Notes: generated by a model from the letters alone, not told the origin. A stretch of 64,000 nucleotides of DNA from Candidatus Desulfarcum epimagneticum (GCA_900659855.1 CAACVI010000012.1:382532-446531); one strand, 5' to 3'; counted from the stretch's first letter, positions 35,701-45,834 are shown. Made by a program: numbers and translations.

Positions 35701-36212
35701 CCAAGGATATCCACATACTCCAGGGCCGCCTGATCGGCCTCCTTCATTTTGCCGTCCAGGATCAGCCGGGGGATCTGGCCGTGGAGGCAGGCGGACAGGC
35801 CGATGAGGCCTTTTCGGTTTTCCCTCAAAAGGGCCTTGTCGATGCGGGGCTTGTAATAAAACCCTTTGAGCTGGGCCACGCTGGCCAGGCGGCATAAGTT
35901 CCGGTATCCCTCCATGTTTTCGGCCAGAAGAACCAGGTGGGACATCCCCTTGTGGTCCAGGGGGGTCTTGTCTTCCAGGGACCGGGGCGCCACATAGCAT
36001 TCGCACCCCAGTATGGGCTTGATCCCGGCCTTTGTGGTTTTTTCATAAAACTCCGGGATCCCGAACATGGACCCATGATCGGTGATGGCCGCCGAACGCA
36101 TGCCGAAGGCGTTCAGACGCTTTAAAAGCGCGTCGATTCGAATGGCCCCGTCCAGCAGGCTGTACTGCGTGTGGACGTGCAGATGAACAAAATCTTTGCC
36201 GGCGTCTGTCAT
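32712..36212 (-). CDS. dnaE: DNA polymerase III subunit alpha
   Basis: Replicative polymerase, 1166 residues. The N-terminal PHP domain starts FVHLHVHTQYSLLDGAIR. The polymerase C-family palm has GPGRGSAAGSLVAYSLGI and the catalytic PDIDVDFCIEGREEVF. A helix-hairpin-helix region and an OB fold (KVSMGGIIRSVKHIRTKKG, near residue 1010) follow. Length is normal. It sits 9 bases after guaB and overlaps manC, joining a core replication gene to a surface-glycan operon. Confidence 0.97.
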   Translation of the reverse strand: MTDAGKDFVHLHVHTQYSLLDGAIRIDALLKRLNAFGMRSAAITDHGSMFGIPEFYEKTTKAGIKPILGCECYVAPRSLEDKTPLDHKGMSHLVLLAENMEGYRNLCRLASVAQLKGFYYKPRIDKALLRENRKGLIGLSACLHGQIPRLILDGKMKEADQAALEYVDILGEDNFFLEIQNNGIDVQETVNQALCDMSQRLSVPLVASNDCHYLDREDVRAHDVLLCIQTGKTVDDRKRLKFGTDQLYLKSKEEMQNSFADFPQALENSVEIAGRCEVHFDSGKYHFPRFEDGTGKKVDELFEKKAREGFEKTLSKIRKTDPDIDEEAYRRRLSKEIDLIKDMGFPGYFLIVADFISHSRKKNIPVGPGRGSAAGSLVAYSLGITDLDPIKHGLIFERFLNPARKSMPDIDVDFCIEGREEVFRYVVERYSGESQDVEDARVAQIITFGKLKTRAVIRDVGRALGMPLGEVDAIAKMVPDDLGITLDGALKKEPRLKEVSRKNPAVKDLLKICATLEGLPRHASTHAAGVVISDKRLVEYLPLYKGKKGEIVTQFDMKHVEKIGLVKFDFLGLRNLTVIQNAINLIREQGGEPPDLDHLPMEDGKTYRLLESGDTTGVFQLESSGMKDLLTRLRPERFDDIVALVALYRPGPLESGMVNDFVKCKHGEKKALYLVPELEPILKETYGVIVYQEQVMKIAGELADYTMSEADDLRKAMGKKIPEIMASHRHRFVSGAGKKGISEDAARSIFDLIEKFGGYGFNKSHSAAYALISYQTAYLKAHFPLEFMAALLTSEMHSTDGVVKFIAECRDHDIPVLPPDINESGKRFRVADSKIRFGLLAVKNVGENAVDLILKAREEGNFSSLFDFCESVDLGKVNKRVMESLIKCGAFDSTGATRAGLMAVLDDAADHGQRVQKEKNDPQMTLFEIGGDPDINAPKMPELEEWDEKSLLSFEKEALGFYITGHPLNRRRALMDKFANVDSLSIREKESGKKVSMGGIIRSVKHIRTKKGDPMGFVSIEDLNGSAEAVVFSKLYAKVHEFLEEDAAVFVRGTTQKEEKSTKILADSIVLMDEAESVWTAGVHFTMNIDQVRENDLSRLRDLIRNHPGTCRGYLHLNSPGKYEVVLAFPESFCLDPGPVFSRQAKALLGPNAVSSVAREMGREDG

Positions 36213-36221
36213 TTTGAGTGA

Positions 36222-37691
36222 TCAATCCAGTCTGTAATTGGGGGCCTCCTTGGTGATCACCACGTCGTGGACATGGCTTTCCTTCATTCCGGCCGCGCTG
36301 ATCTCAATGAAACGGGCGTTTTGCCTCAAATCCTCAATGTCAACGCATCCCAGGTAGCCCATACCCGCCTTCAGGCCCCCGATGAGCTGATAAACGGCGC
36401 CCTCCAAAGAGCCCCGGTAGGGGACCCGGCCCACGATGCCCTCGGGCACCAGCTTGTCGTCTTCCACGCTTTCCCCCTGGTAATACCGGTCCCGGCTTCC
36501 TTTTTTCATGGCCTCCAAAGAGCCCATGCCCCGGTATATCTTATACCGGCGCCCCTGGAAAAGAACGAACTCCCCGGGGCTTTCATCGGTGCCGGCGAAC
36601 AGACCGCCGATCATGACCGAATGGGCGCCCGCTCCCAGCGCCTTGGTGATGTCGCCGGAATATTTGATTCCGCCGTCGGCGATGATCGGAATCCCGGTTT
36701 CGCGGGACACCTCCAGGCAGTTTAATATGGCCGTCATCTGGGGAATCCCGACGCCGGCGATGATTCTCGTGGTGCATATGGAGCCCGGCCCGATTCCAAT
36801 TTTGATGGCGTCCACCCCGGCTTCCGCCAGCGCCCGGGCGCCCTCTTCGGTCCCCACGTTTCCGGCGATCAGCTCGCAGTTGCCAAAAGCGGCCTTTATT
36901 TTTCTCACCGCGTCAATCACATTTTTCGAATGACCATGGGAAGTGTCGATCAAAATCACATCGGCTTCCGCGCCGATCAGCTCGCTCACCCGCCCGAGCA
37001 TGTCCTCCCCCACCCCCACGGCGGCCCCCACCCGAAGGCGCCCCACATCATCCTTGCAGGCATGGGGATGCTTCTTCTTTTTCTGAATGTCCTTGATGGT
37101 GATCAGCCCGGTGAGCCGGCCTTTCTGATCCACCACCGGGAGTTTTTCAATTTTATGTTTGTGCAGTTTCTCTTTGGGTCTTTCAAAAGGAATCGATTCT
37201 TCCGAAAGGGTCACCAAACCGTTCCGGGTCATCACCTCGGACACTTTTTTATCCACATCCGTCTCAAAGCGCAAATCCCGGTTGGTCACGATTCCCGCCA
37301 GCCTGTCTCCATCGGTCACCACCGGGACCCCGGATATCTTGTAACGGGCCATAAGCTGTTTGACTTCGCCTATTTTCCGTTCCGGCCGGGTGGTGATGGG
37401 ATCTCGGATCACCGCGCTTTCCGATTTTTTGACCTTCAGGATCTCTTTGACCTGGCTTTTCACGCTCATGTTCCGGTGGATGAATCCCATTCCCCCGGAT
37501 CGCGCCATGGTGATGGCGGACCCCGCCTCTGTGACGGTGTCCATGGCGGCGCTGACGATGGGAATGTTCAACCGGATATTGCGCGTCAGGCGCGTTTTGG
37601 TGTCAATATCTTTGGGCAGCGTGTCGGAATAATTGGGAAGCAGCAGCACATCATCAAACGAGTACGCTTTTTCCCGGAATATTTTAGGCAT
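36222..37691 (-). CDS. guaB: IMP dehydrogenase
   Basis: Oxidises IMP to XMP with NAD, the committed step of GTP synthesis. 489 residues from the ATG at 37691, which has GGAGG five bases upstream and gives the usual [19 protein letters not shown] start. The barrel is interrupted by two CBS domains (about 95-210). The active-site Cys loop is [13 protein letters not shown] near residue 305, and the flap has [14 protein letters not shown]. It provides GTP for the GDP-mannose made by ManC. Confidence 0.97.
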   Translation of the reverse strand: MPKIFREKAYSFDDVLLLPNYSDTLPKDIDTKTRLTRNIRLNIPIVSAAMDTVTEAGSAITMARSGGMGFIHRNMSVKSQVKEILKVKKSESAVIRDPITTRPERKIGEVKQLMARYKISGVPVVTDGDRLAGIVTNRDLRFETDVDKKVSEVMTRNGLVTLSEESIPFERPKEKLHKHKIEKLPVVDQKGRLTGLITIKDIQKKKKHPHACKDDVGRLRVGAAVGVGEDMLGRVSELIGAEADVILIDTSHGHSKNVIDAVRKIKAAFGNCELIAGNVGTEEGARALAEAGVDAIKIGIGPGSICTTRIIAGVGIPQMTAILNCLEVSRETGIPIIADGGIKYSGDITKALGAGAHSVMIGGLFAGTDESPGEFVLFQGRRYKIYRGMGSLEAMKKGSRDRYYQGESVEDDKLVPEGIVGRVPYRGSLEGAVYQLIGGLKAGMGYLGCVDIEDLRQNARFIEISAAGMKESHVHDVVITKEAPNYRLD

Positions 37692-37731
37692 GGTTTCCTC
37701 CATTGCGCCTTTGATTCGACGATTTCAGAAC

Positions 37732-37758
37732 TTGACAACACGGCTGTCATATTGTAAT
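37732..37758 (+). promoter_or_regulatory. Candidate sigma-70 promoter for the YciO-like gene
   Basis: TTGACA (37732-37737), a 15-base spacer, and TGTAAT (37753-37758, five of six consensus). The spacer is short, so this is tentative. It lies in the 141-bp divergent region between guaB and the YciO-like gene, 75 bases before the latter's ATG. Confidence 0.35.
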
Positions 37759-37832
37759 GAGCTTACATCTCCTCCGCGCGGCGATGAAACATCGGCGAAA
37801 AACCGGCAAAAAAAAAAACAAAAAGGTCTGAC

Positions 37833-38441
37833 ATGATTGTTCACATCAACCCCTTGAATCCACAGCCCCGGCTCATTGACAAGACCGTTGAAATCCTGAA
37901 AAAAGGCGGCGTCATCGTTTACCCCACCGACACCTATTACGGCATCGGATGCGATATCATGAACAAAAAGGCCATTGAAAAAATTTACAGAATGAAAAAC
38001 AGGAACAAAAACAAACCGTTCAGTTTTATCTGCTCCGGTTTGAAAAATATCAGCCATTACGCCAAAGTGACCAATTACGCGTACAAAACCATGAAACGAC
38101 TGCTGCCGGGCCCTTACACCTTTATACTCGAAGGCTCCAAGCTGGTGCCCAAAATCATGCTCACCAAACGAAAAACCGCAGGCATCCGGGTCCCGGATCA
38201 CCCCATCTGCATGGCCCTGGTGGACGCCCTGGGCAACCCCATCATCTCCACCAGCGCCGCCACGCCCGACGGGTCGGCGTTTCTTGATCCGTCGCTCATA
38301 CAGGATTATTTCGGCTCAAGAATCGATTTGACCATCGACGGGGGGCCGGCGCCCGGAAGCCCGTCCAGCGTCATTTCCCTTCACCATGACGCCCCGGAAA
38401 TCATCCGCCGGGGCATCGGCGACGTCAGCCTGTTCGAATAA
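37833..38441 (+). CDS. YciO/TsaC (Sua5) family protein
   Basis: A 202-residue YrdC-fold protein. TsaC/Sua5 enzymes make threonylcarbamoyl-adenylate for the t6A modification of tRNA. This one most resembles YciO along its length: INPLNPQPRLIDKTVEIL, GGVIVYPTDTYYGIGCDI, LLPGPYTFILEGSKLVP, KRKTAGIRVPDHPI and IIRRGIGDVSLF. YciO is a paralogue with weaker or uncertain activity. AAAAAGG precedes the ATG. It is the only + gene between 32712 and 54580. Confidence 0.88.
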   Translation: MIVHINPLNPQPRLIDKTVEILKKGGVIVYPTDTYYGIGCDIMNKKAIEKIYRMKNRNKNKPFSFICSGLKNISHYAKVTNYAYKTMKRLLPGPYTFILEGSKLVPKIMLTKRKTAGIRVPDHPICMALVDALGNPIISTSAATPDGSAFLDPSLIQDYFGSRIDLTIDGGPAPGSPSSVISLHHDAPEIIRRGIGDVSLFE

Positions 38442-38452
38442 ACCCGCCCGGC

Positions 38453-39376
38453 TCATTCCCCAGGGGGAAGATAGAGATATCCGGCCCGGGGATTCCCGGC
38501 CCCGGCGACTTCGCCCATGATCCGGCCGGCGATTTCCTTTGCCGACATTTTAAGAAAACGTCTGAAAAAATCCTCATCCTCCCGGGGATAAATGGGCGTG
38601 ATTTTCCCCTTTGCGCCGCTCATTTCCCCGGCCCACTGGATGGCGTCCTCCAGGTTGCCCATCCGGTCCACCAGACCGATCTCCCGGGCCTTGAGTCCTG
38701 AGAATATCCGGCCGTCGGAAATTTTTTCCACCTTTTCCACAGGCATCTTCCGCCCCCGGGCCACGGCCCGGATAAACTGCCGGTGGATGGAGTCGGAAAA
38801 ATCCTGCAAAATCTGCTTCTCGCCGGGCCTCATGGGCCGGGCCGGGGAGCCTGTGTCTTTGTACCGCCCGCTTTTGATGACAAAGGATTTCAGCCCGATT
38901 TTTTTCAAAAGCTCCTCATAGTTCATAAACCCCATTATCACGCCGATGCTTCCCGTGATGGTGCCGGGGTTGGCCATGATGCCGTGGGCCGATGAGGCGA
39001 TATAGTAACCCCCCGATGTGGCGATGGCTCCCATGGACGCCACCACTTTTTTCTTTTGGGCCGTCTTTTCCACCTCCCGGCAGATCTCCTGGGACGGCGC
39101 CGCGCCTCCCCCGGGGGAATCGACGCGAAGCACGACGGCCCGGATGGAGTCATCCTCCCGGAAACGTTTCAAACGAAACACAATGTCCCTGGATTCCGCG
39201 ATGACCCCGGACACTTCAATGACCCCGATTTTTTCCCCTCCCGACCCCGCCGGATAGTGATACCCGGAATCCGAAGGAGAGAGGGCCGAGACAATGCGAA
39301 TGCCCAGGATTCCCCCCATGATGATGGCGGCGAAAACAATCATGAAAAAAAGAAACGGGTGTCTGCGTGAAAACAT
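38453..39376 (-). CDS. sppA: Signal peptide peptidase SppA, short (67K-like half) form
   Basis: A membrane-anchored serine protease of family S49 that degrades cleaved signal peptides, 307 residues. One N-terminal membrane helix (about 6-28, FLFFMIVFAAIIMGGILGI). The S49 core has RVDSPGGGAAPSQEI, the nucleophile region MGAIATSGGYYIASSA, and the Lys-bearing SGRYKDTGSPARPM. The length is that of the single-domain bacterial form. It is separated from rpsA by a strong terminator but is in the common rpsA-sppA order. Confidence 0.92.
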   Translation of the reverse strand: MFSRRHPFLFFMIVFAAIIMGGILGIRIVSALSPSDSGYHYPAGSGGEKIGVIEVSGVIAESRDIVFRLKRFREDDSIRAVVLRVDSPGGGAAPSQEICREVEKTAQKKKVVASMGAIATSGGYYIASSAHGIMANPGTITGSIGVIMGFMNYEELLKKIGLKSFVIKSGRYKDTGSPARPMRPGEKQILQDFSDSIHRQFIRAVARGRKMPVEKVEKISDGRIFSGLKAREIGLVDRMGNLEDAIQWAGEMSGAKGKITPIYPREDEDFFRRFLKMSAKEIAGRIMGEVAGAGNPRAGYLYLPPGE

Positions 39377-39434
39377 GGGCTCGCCCTTTTATGGATTCTG
39401 ATGGGTTTTTGTGTTTAATTCCCGGACGGGGCTT

Positions 39435-39470
39435 AAAAAAAATCCCTCCCCTTTTCTCAAAGGGGAGGGA
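39435..39470 (-). terminator. Rho-independent terminator of rpsA
   Basis: On the - strand, a perfect 12-bp stem (TCCCTCCCCTTT with AAAGGGGAGGGA, 39443-39454 and 39459-39470) with a 4-base loop is followed directly by eight T residues (39442-39435). It is 28 bases after the rpsA stop and should limit transcription into sppA. Confidence 0.93.
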
Positions 39471-39497
39471 AGAGCGGGGACATGGGCGTCCGGCGCG

Positions 39498-41396
39498 TTA
39501 TTCTTCGTTGAGTTTTTCCTGAAGATTTTCGCGCAGTATCTCCCCAAAACTGGATGTCGAGGAAGACGGGTTGTTGATGTATTCGTTGAACAGGCTCTTT
39601 TCATCGTCCATTTCAAGCCGCTTGATGGAAAGGCCGATTCGTCTTTCCTCGCTGTTGACATCCATGACCTTGGAGCTGATGATGTCTCCCAGCTTGAATT
39701 TGCTGATGGGCGTTTTGGTTTTCTCCTTGCTGATTTCAGACACGTGCACCAGGCCCTCAATGCCCTCTTCAAGCTCCACAAAAACCCCGAAATCCGTGAG
39801 ATTGGTGACCGTTCCGGTGATTTCTTTTCCCACCTGGTAACGCTCCTCCACCGTCTTCCAGGGATCGGTGTTGAGCTGTTTGATGCCCAGGGAAAAGCGC
39901 TCGCTTTTCTTGTCGATGTCCAAAACCACCGCCTGGATCACATCGCCCTTGCTGTAAAGCTCCGAGGGGTGCTTGATTCGCTTGGTCCAGGAAATGTCGG
40001 AAATGTGCACCAGGCCGTCGATTCCCTCGTCGATCCCGATAAAAAGACCAAAATCGGTGATGTTTTTAATCCGGCCCTCAATGGTGGTCCCCACGGGATA
40101 TTTCTCGCCGATGACATCCCAGGGATTGGGCGCCACCTGTTTCATCCCGAGAGAGATGCGCCGGTTGTCCGGCTTGATGTCCAGAACCACCGCCTCCACC
40201 ATCTCGCCCACCGAAATAATTTTGGACGGGTGGCGGATTTTCCGGGTCCACGACATTTCAGACACATGAATCAGGCCTTCCACTCCCTCCTCAAGCTCCA
40301 CAAAGGCGCCGTAATCGGTCAAACTGACGACCTTTCCCGTCACCCGGGATGCGGTGGGGTACTTTTCCGTGACCTTGGTCCAGGGGTCATCGGTCAACTG
40401 CTTCATGCCAAGGGACACCCGCTCATTTTCAAGGTCAAGATTGAGCACCTTGACATTGATCTCATCGCCGATGGAAAACATCTCGGAGGGGTGCTTGACC
40501 CGGCCCCAGGAAATGTCCGTGATGTGCAAAAGGCCGTCCAAACCGCCCAAATCCACGAACACGCCGTATTCGGTGATGTTTTTCACAATGCCCTCAACCA
40601 CTTTCCCCTCATGGATGGTGGCCAGGGTCTCGGCTCTTTTGGCCTCCCTCTCCTGATCCAGAAGAACCCGCCTCGACAGCACGATATTGCTCCGTTTCCG
40701 GTTGTACTTGAGTATCTTGAAGTCGAAGGTTTTTCCCACCATCTCATCCATGTTCCGAATGGGCCGGAGATCGGCCTGGGAGCCGGGCAGAAACGCCTGG
40801 ACCCCGATATCCACGGAGAAGCCCCCCTTGACGCGGCTGGTGATGACGCCTGTGACGTTTTTGTCTTCGTCGAACAACGCTTTGATGGCCTCCCAGACCT
40901 TGACCTTGGCGGCTTTCTCCTTGGAGAGCGCCAGCCTCTCCTCGTCTTCGTCCCACTGTTCAACCATCACCTCGACATCGTCGTCCACAACGGCGCTGAC
41001 GTTGCCCTCTTCATCCATGAATTCCTGGATTCGGATCTGGCCCTCGGATTTGTAGCCGATGTCCACCAGCACATAGTCTTTGGAGACCTGGATGATCTTT
41101 CCGATGACCACCTCTCCCTCCGCGCACCGTTTGAAGGTGGCGTTGTACATCATCTCCATGCTCTCCATGGACATGTCTTCCATGTCTTCAACAGCGTCCA
41201 CGTCTTCGACAACGTCCACGTCTTCGACGGCGTCCATGTCGTTCATGTCTTCGGCGGCGTCCGCCAAAGAGGATTCAGCCGCCGGCGTCTCGGAAATTCC
41301 GGCGTCCAAATCTTGAGCCGGGGTTTTTGCGGCGTCCGCGTCCCCCGCCTCCGGGTTTAATGGTTGAGTTGAATCGTTTTCGTTAATGTGTTCCAT
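39498..41396 (-). CDS. rpsA: 30S ribosomal protein S1 with acidic N-terminal extension
   Basis: Binds mRNA leaders and helps initiation on the ribosome. Residues about 92-620 contain six S1 (OB-fold) repeats, e.g. GKIIQVSKDYVLVDIGYKSEG, and the repeated GLIHVSEMSW / GLVHISDISWTKRIKHPSE. It is longer than E. coli S1 (557 residues) because of an N-terminal region of about 85 residues very rich in Asp, Glu and Met, with a 6-residue repeat (VEDVDx). The extension lies in frame directly before the first S1 repeat. Upstream cmk is on the same strand, the usual cmk-rpsA order. Confidence 0.95.
   Translation of the reverse strand: MEHINENDSTQPLNPEAGDADAAKTPAQDLDAGISETPAAESSLADAAEDMNDMDAVEDVDVVEDVDAVEDMEDMSMESMEMMYNATFKRCAEGEVVIGKIIQVSKDYVLVDIGYKSEGQIRIQEFMDEEGNVSAVVDDDVEVMVEQWDEDEERLALSKEKAAKVKVWEAIKALFDEDKNVTGVITSRVKGGFSVDIGVQAFLPGSQADLRPIRNMDEMVGKTFDFKILKYNRKRSNIVLSRRVLLDQEREAKRAETLATIHEGKVVEGIVKNITEYGVFVDLGGLDGLLHITDISWGRVKHPSEMFSIGDEINVKVLNLDLENERVSLGMKQLTDDPWTKVTEKYPTASRVTGKVVSLTDYGAFVELEEGVEGLIHVSEMSWTRKIRHPSKIISVGEMVEAVVLDIKPDNRRISLGMKQVAPNPWDVIGEKYPVGTTIEGRIKNITDFGLFIGIDEGIDGLVHISDISWTKRIKHPSELYSKGDVIQAVVLDIDKKSERFSLGIKQLNTDPWKTVEERYQVGKEITGTVTNLTDFGVFVELEEGIEGLVHVSEISKEKTKTPISKFKLGDIISSKVMDVNSEERRIGLSIKRLEMDDEKSLFNEYINNPSSSTSSFGEILRENLQEKLNEE
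41185..41238 (-). repeat. Three 18-bp tandem units within rpsA
   Basis: Units TCTTCAACAGCGTCCACG, TCTTCGACAACGTCCACG and TCTTCGACGGCGTCCATG (+ strand) lie head to tail at 41185-41202, 41203-41220 and 41221-41238. Each encodes six residues of the acidic extension, so unit gain or loss keeps the frame. Confidence 0.85.
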
Positions 41397-41513
41397 ACAA
41401 TAAAAGTACCCCCTTAACCTTTTTTTTATATCAAGCCCTGCGTCGGGCGTGATGATCTAAATCAGACCTCCATACCAAGGAAATTTTAAAAACACAAGAA
41501 AGAAATTTATTTT

Positions 41514-42182
41514 TTATTTTTTGTTCTTTGTTTCCTCCATGACACGGGCGGCCATCCGCTCAATCACCTCATGAACGGTCATATCCGACGAATCGACCCA
41601 TATGGCGTCTTTGGCCGGTTTGAGCGGCGCGATGGCCCTTGTGGAGTCCTGATGGTCCCGCAGGCGCATGTCTTTTTCAATCTGATCCAGGGTTTTCCCG
41701 GATTCTTCCGGGGTTTCCTTAAAACGCCTCAAAGACCTGATTTTTTCCGACGCGGTCAAAAAAAACTTGACATCCGCCGCCGGGAAAACCACCGTGCCCA
41801 TGTCCCGGCCCTCGAAGACCGCCTGTTTTTCTTCGCCCATCTTTCTCTGGATTTCCAAAAGCCGGTCCCGCACCAGGGGACTGGCGGAAAACCGGGACGC
41901 CGCCATGCCGATTTCATGCTCACGGATATGATCGGTGAGGTCTTTGTCCCCGGAAAAAAGACGCTGCCGCGAGCCGTCCCGGACGAACCTGAGCGCAAGG
42001 GTTTCGAAAAGCGCCGAAAGCGCCGGGTCGTCATGGGCCTCAACGCCGGCGGCCAGGGCCTCGGCGGCCACCCCCCGGTACAGGGCCCCGGTGTCGATGT
42101 GGCGGTAATTCAGGCGGCGGGCCAGCCCCAGGCTCACAGTGGTCTTCCCGGCCCCCGAAGGGCCGTCGATGGTGACAATCAT
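41514..42182 (-). CDS. cmk: Cytidylate kinase
   Basis: Phosphorylates CMP/dCMP with ATP. A 222-residue P-loop protein: [20 protein letters not shown] at the N-terminus, HIDTGALYRGVA for substrate binding, FEGRDMGTVVFP, and the lid region with LRDHQDSTRAIAPL. The ATG overlaps the hisC stop (ATGA), so translation is coupled. rpsA follows 117 bases downstream. Confidence 0.96.
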   Translation of the reverse strand: MIVTIDGPSGAGKTTVSLGLARRLNYRHIDTGALYRGVAAEALAAGVEAHDDPALSALFETLALRFVRDGSRQRLFSGDKDLTDHIREHEIGMAASRFSASPLVRDRLLEIQRKMGEEKQAVFEGRDMGTVVFPAADVKFFLTASEKIRSLRRFKETPEESGKTLDQIEKDMRLRDHQDSTRAIAPLKPAKDAIWVDSSDMTVHEVIERMAARVMEETKNKK

Positions 42183-43288
42183 TTCACCCCCGCGTTCAAT
42201 ATGTTTTTCAGCGCGTCCACAAAAGCCTGGTTTTCGACGGGCAGGCCCGCGGAGATTCGAATGTGGCGGGGAAGGCCGGCTCCGGACATGGACCGGGCGA
42301 TGATCCCTTTGGAAAGCAGTTTTTCAAAAACAGCGTCGGCGTCGCCCACGTCCATGAGCAAAAAATTGGCCTGGGAGGGAACGTGATCGATTCCCATCTC
42401 GTCCAGGGCGGCGCTCAAAAAATCCAGCCCTTCCCACGTCAGCTTTCGGGACCGGTCCGCAAAGTCCTCGTCGTCCAGGGCCGCGCAGGCCCCGGCCTGG
42501 GCCGGGGAGCTGGTGTTGAAGGGCCCCCGTATCCGGTTTAAAATGTCCGCCATCCAGGCGGGCGCCATCCCGTATCCCACCCGAAGGCCGGCCAGGCCGT
42601 ATATTTTGGAAAACGTGCGAAGCGCGGCCACCGGACGCCCGGATTGGATGAAGTCCCTGCCCGACGCGCAGTCCGGGTCCCGGACGAACTCGATGTAGGC
42701 CTCGTCCAGAACCACGGTCACATGGGCCGGAAGGCGCTCCAGGAGATATTCGAGCCGTTCCCGCGTCAGAATGGTTCCCGTGGGGTTGTTGGGGTTGCAT
42801 AAAAAAACCATCCGGGTCTGGGGAGAAACGGCGTCGATGACGGCGTCCGGGTCGATCCCGAAAGATTTCAGCGGCGCGAAAACCGGCCGGGCCCCGGCGC
42901 TTTGGATGGCGATGCCGTACATGGAAAACGAGGGGGACAGGGCCACGGCCTCGTCCCCTTCCCTTAAAAAGGCCCGGGCCAGCATGGTGATGAGGTCATC
43001 GGAGCCGTTTCCCAAAACAATGTGTTCCTTTTCAAGGCCCATCTTCAGGGCGATTTTTTCCCGAAGCCCGTTTCCGTTTCCATCCGGGTAGCGGTTCAGG
43101 GCCTCCAGGCTGTCCGTCACGGCGGCGCGAACATGGGGGGAACATCCCAGGGGATTTTCGTTGGAAGCCATTTTTTTGATGTCGGACAGGCCCCTTTCCC
43201 GCTGGATATCTTCAATGCGCCGTCCCGGCCGGTACGGCTCAATGGCGCGTATGTGCCCGGGAACAATGGCTTTCATATCCTGTGTCAT
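42179..43288 (-). CDS. hisC: Histidinol-phosphate aminotransferase
   Basis: PLP enzyme of histidine synthesis, fold type I. Motifs: [48 protein letters not shown], and the PLP-lysine segment [17 protein letters not shown] place the start at the ATG at 43288, eight bases after the secA stop. Longer frames run back into secA, and an ATG at 43276 is also possible. The start is uncertain by a few codons because GGGAG lies 12 bases upstream. It overlaps cmk by four bases. Confidence 0.9.
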   Translation of the reverse strand: MTQDMKAIVPGHIRAIEPYRPGRRIEDIQRERGLSDIKKMASNENPLGCSPHVRAAVTDSLEALNRYPDGNGNGLREKIALKMGLEKEHIVLGNGSDDLITMLARAFLREGDEAVALSPSFSMYGIAIQSAGARPVFAPLKSFGIDPDAVIDAVSPQTRMVFLCNPNNPTGTILTRERLEYLLERLPAHVTVVLDEAYIEFVRDPDCASGRDFIQSGRPVAALRTFSKIYGLAGLRVGYGMAPAWMADILNRIRGPFNTSSPAQAGACAALDDEDFADRSRKLTWEGLDFLSAALDEMGIDHVPSQANFLLMDVGDADAVFEKLLSKGIIARSMSGAGLPRHIRISAGLPVENQAFVDALKNILNAGVK

Positions 43289-43296
43289 TCTCGGCG

Positions 43297-45834
43297 TCAT
43301 CTCCCGCAGCATTTTTTGTATTTTTTCCCGCTTCCGCAGGGGCACGGGGCGTTTCGCCCGATTTTTTCCCCGGCCCTTTTCACCGGCTTTCCCCTGGGAG
43401 GGGCGCCGTCCCCGGGCGATCCGGAAAACACAAGGTCCCGCTCCCCCCGGTCGGTGATTTCCTCAATTTTTTCAGGCTCCTCGATCTGGATTCTGAAAAG
43501 AATGGCGACGATCTCCTCCCAGGCCCGGGCGATCATGTCGCTGAACATATCATACCCCTCTTTTTTATAAATCAAAAGGGGGTTCTGCTGGGCGTATCCC
43601 CGAAGGCCGATGCCCTCCTTCAGGTGATCCATGCTCAAAAGATGGTCTTTCCAGAATTTGTCCAGGGTCTGAAGGGCCACGATTCGTTCGAGAAAGCCGA
43701 AATGGTCCCGGCCCATGATCGCTTCTTTTTCGCTGTAAATCTTCGCGCACGACTTTTCGATAAAATCCGCCAGGCCCTCCCGGGTCTTGTCCGTGTTTTC
43801 GCTCCCGAGGAAGGCGTCGGTGTCCAGCCGCATGCCCCAATGGCCGAAAACCGCCTCCCGGACACCTTTCATGTCCCAGGCGTCGGGCTCGGTCCGTTCG
43901 TCGGAAAAAGAATGGGCGATGTCCGCCGCCTTTTCATACAGGGTCTCCTCGATGCTTTGACGAATGTTGTCGCCGTCCATGGACCGGCGGCGGAGCCGGT
44001 AGATGACCTCCCGCTGCTGATTCATCACATCGTCGTACTCCAGGAGCTGTTTCCGGATGTCGAAATTGTGGCCCTCCACCCTTGCCTGGGCGTTCTCGAT
44101 GGCCCGGGTGATGAGTTTATGCTCGATGGGCTCGCCTTCCTCAATGCCCAGTTTTTCCATGACCCCGCTGATCCGCTCCCCGCCGAATATCCGAAGGAGA
44201 TCGTCTTCCAGGGCCATGTAAAAACGAGAGGAGCCCGGGTCCCCCTGGCGGCCGGAGCGGCCCCGGAGCTGATTGTCGATTCGCCGGCTTTCATGACGCT
44301 CGGTGCCGATGATCCGAAGGCCCCCCAGCTCGGTGACGCCCTCTCCCAGGACAATGTCCGTGCCCCTGCCGGCCATGTTGGTGGAAATGGTCACAGAATG
44401 CTTCTGGCCGGCCATGGCGATGATTTCCGCCTCCCTTTCGTGGTTCTTGGCGTTTAACACCGAATGGGAAATGCCCTTTTTTTTAAGTTTCCGGCTCAAA
44501 TCCTCCGACACGTCAATGGATATGGTGCCCACCAGGACCGGCTGGCCGTTTTGGTTGAGATCGGCGATCTCCTGAATGACCGCGTCGTATTTTTCCCGTT
44601 TGGTCTTGTAGATCATATCCGGGAAATCCTTGCGGACCATGGGCTGGTTGGTGGGAATGACCAAAACGTCCAGACCGTATATTTTTTTAAACTCCGCCGC
44701 CTCGGTGTCCGCCGTTCCCGTCATCCCGGAGAGTTTGTCATACATCCTGAAATAATTCTGGAAGGTCACGGTGGCCAGCGTCTGGTTCTCATTTTCGATC
44801 TTGACCCCTTCCTTGGCCTCCAGCGCCTGGTGAAGGCCCTCGCTGTAACGCCGTCCCGGCATCAGGCGGCCGGTGAACTCATCCACGATGATGACCTCGC
44901 CCTCTTTGACGATGTAATCCACATCCCGCTTAAACAGGGAATGGGCCTTGAGCCCCTGGTTGACGTGGTGGAGAATCTCAATGTTTTTGGGATCAAAAAG
45001 ATTTTCGGTTTTCAGCGTCTTTTCCACCGCGGCCACGCCGTCCTCCGTCAGGGTGGCGCTTTTGGCCTTTTCATCCACTTTGAAATCCAGGTCTTTTTTC
45101 AAAAAAGGAATGATGTGGTTGACCTGGTAATACAGATCCGTGGACTTTTCAGCCGGACCGGATATAATGAGCGGGGTCCGGGCCTCGTCAACCAGGATGC
45201 TGTCCACCTCATCCACAATGGCGAAATTCAGATCGCCCTGGACGATTTCATCCTTTTCAAACTTCATGTTGTCCCTGAGATAATCAAAGCCGAACTCGTT
45301 GTTCGTGCCGTAGGCAATGTCCGACGAATAGGCTTTTTTTCTCTGGAGGTCGTCCAGGCCGTGCAGAATGGCCCCGACTGAAAGGCCCAGGAAATGATAG
45401 AGCTTTCCCATCCATTCCGTGTCCCGGGCCGCCAGATAGTCATTGACCGTGATCACGTGGACGCCCTTCCCCCCTAAGGAGTTGAGATAAGCCGGGAGGG
45501 TGGCCGCCAGGGTTTTCCCCTCGCCGGTCTTCATTTCCGCGATTTTCCCTTCATGGAGCGCGATTCCTCCCAGGAGCTGAACGTCGAAATGCCTCATGCC
45601 CAGGGACCGGACAGAGGCTTCCCGAACCGTGGCGAAGGCCTCGGGCAAAAGCGCGTCCAGGGGCTCTCCCTTTTCCAGCCGATCCCTGAAAAGGGCGGTT
45701 TGGGCCCTCAGGCCCTCGTCGCTTAATTCCCGGGCCTTTGGTTCCAGAGAATTGATCTTTTCAATCAAAGGGCGCAGTCTTTTCAGCTCGCGCTCGTTCT
45801 TGCTTCCAAACAATTTTGTCAGAAAACTTGCCAT
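43297..45834 (-). CDS. secA: Preprotein translocase ATPase SecA
   Basis: Motor of Sec-dependent export, 845 residues. Walker A MKTGEGKT lies at 101-108, with the DEAD-like [19 protein letters not shown], the preprotein cross-linking region, and the second nucleotide domain with [13 protein letters not shown] and [14 protein letters not shown]. The C-terminal zinc site is [19 protein letters not shown] lies upstream of the ATG. The gene begins a - strand run secA-hisC-cmk-rpsA. Confidence 0.98.
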   Translation of the reverse strand: MASFLTKLFGSKNERELKRLRPLIEKINSLEPKARELSDEGLRAQTALFRDRLEKGEPLDALLPEAFATVREASVRSLGMRHFDVQLLGGIALHEGKIAEMKTGEGKTLAATLPAYLNSLGGKGVHVITVNDYLAARDTEWMGKLYHFLGLSVGAILHGLDDLQRKKAYSSDIAYGTNNEFGFDYLRDNMKFEKDEIVQGDLNFAIVDEVDSILVDEARTPLIISGPAEKSTDLYYQVNHIIPFLKKDLDFKVDEKAKSATLTEDGVAAVEKTLKTENLFDPKNIEILHHVNQGLKAHSLFKRDVDYIVKEGEVIIVDEFTGRLMPGRRYSEGLHQALEAKEGVKIENENQTLATVTFQNYFRMYDKLSGMTGTADTEAAEFKKIYGLDVLVIPTNQPMVRKDFPDMIYKTKREKYDAVIQEIADLNQNGQPVLVGTISIDVSEDLSRKLKKKGISHSVLNAKNHEREAEIIAMAGQKHSVTISTNMAGRGTDIVLGEGVTELGGLRIIGTERHESRRIDNQLRGRSGRQGDPGSSRFYMALEDDLLRIFGGERISGVMEKLGIEEGEPIEHKLITRAIENAQARVEGHNFDIRKQLLEYDDVMNQQREVIYRLRRRSMDGDNIRQSIEETLYEKAADIAHSFSDERTEPDAWDMKGVREAVFGHWGMRLDTDAFLGSENTDKTREGLADFIEKSCAKIYSEKEAIMGRDHFGFLERIVALQTLDKFWKDHLLSMDHLKEGIGLRGYAQQNPLLIYKKEGYDMFSDMIARAWEEIVAILFRIQIEEPEKIEEITDRGERDLVFSGSPGDGAPPRGKPVKRAGEKIGRNAPCPCGSGKKYKKCCGR

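Noticed and set aside
39411-41360. 649-codon open frame on the + strand opposite rpsA
   Set aside because: Mirror of the S1 coding sequence; its apparent repeats simply reflect the S1 repeats on the other strand.
43282-45381. Two long + strand frames opposite secA
   Set aside because: Antisense to an intact, strongly conserved gene; no ribosome sites and no recognisable domains.
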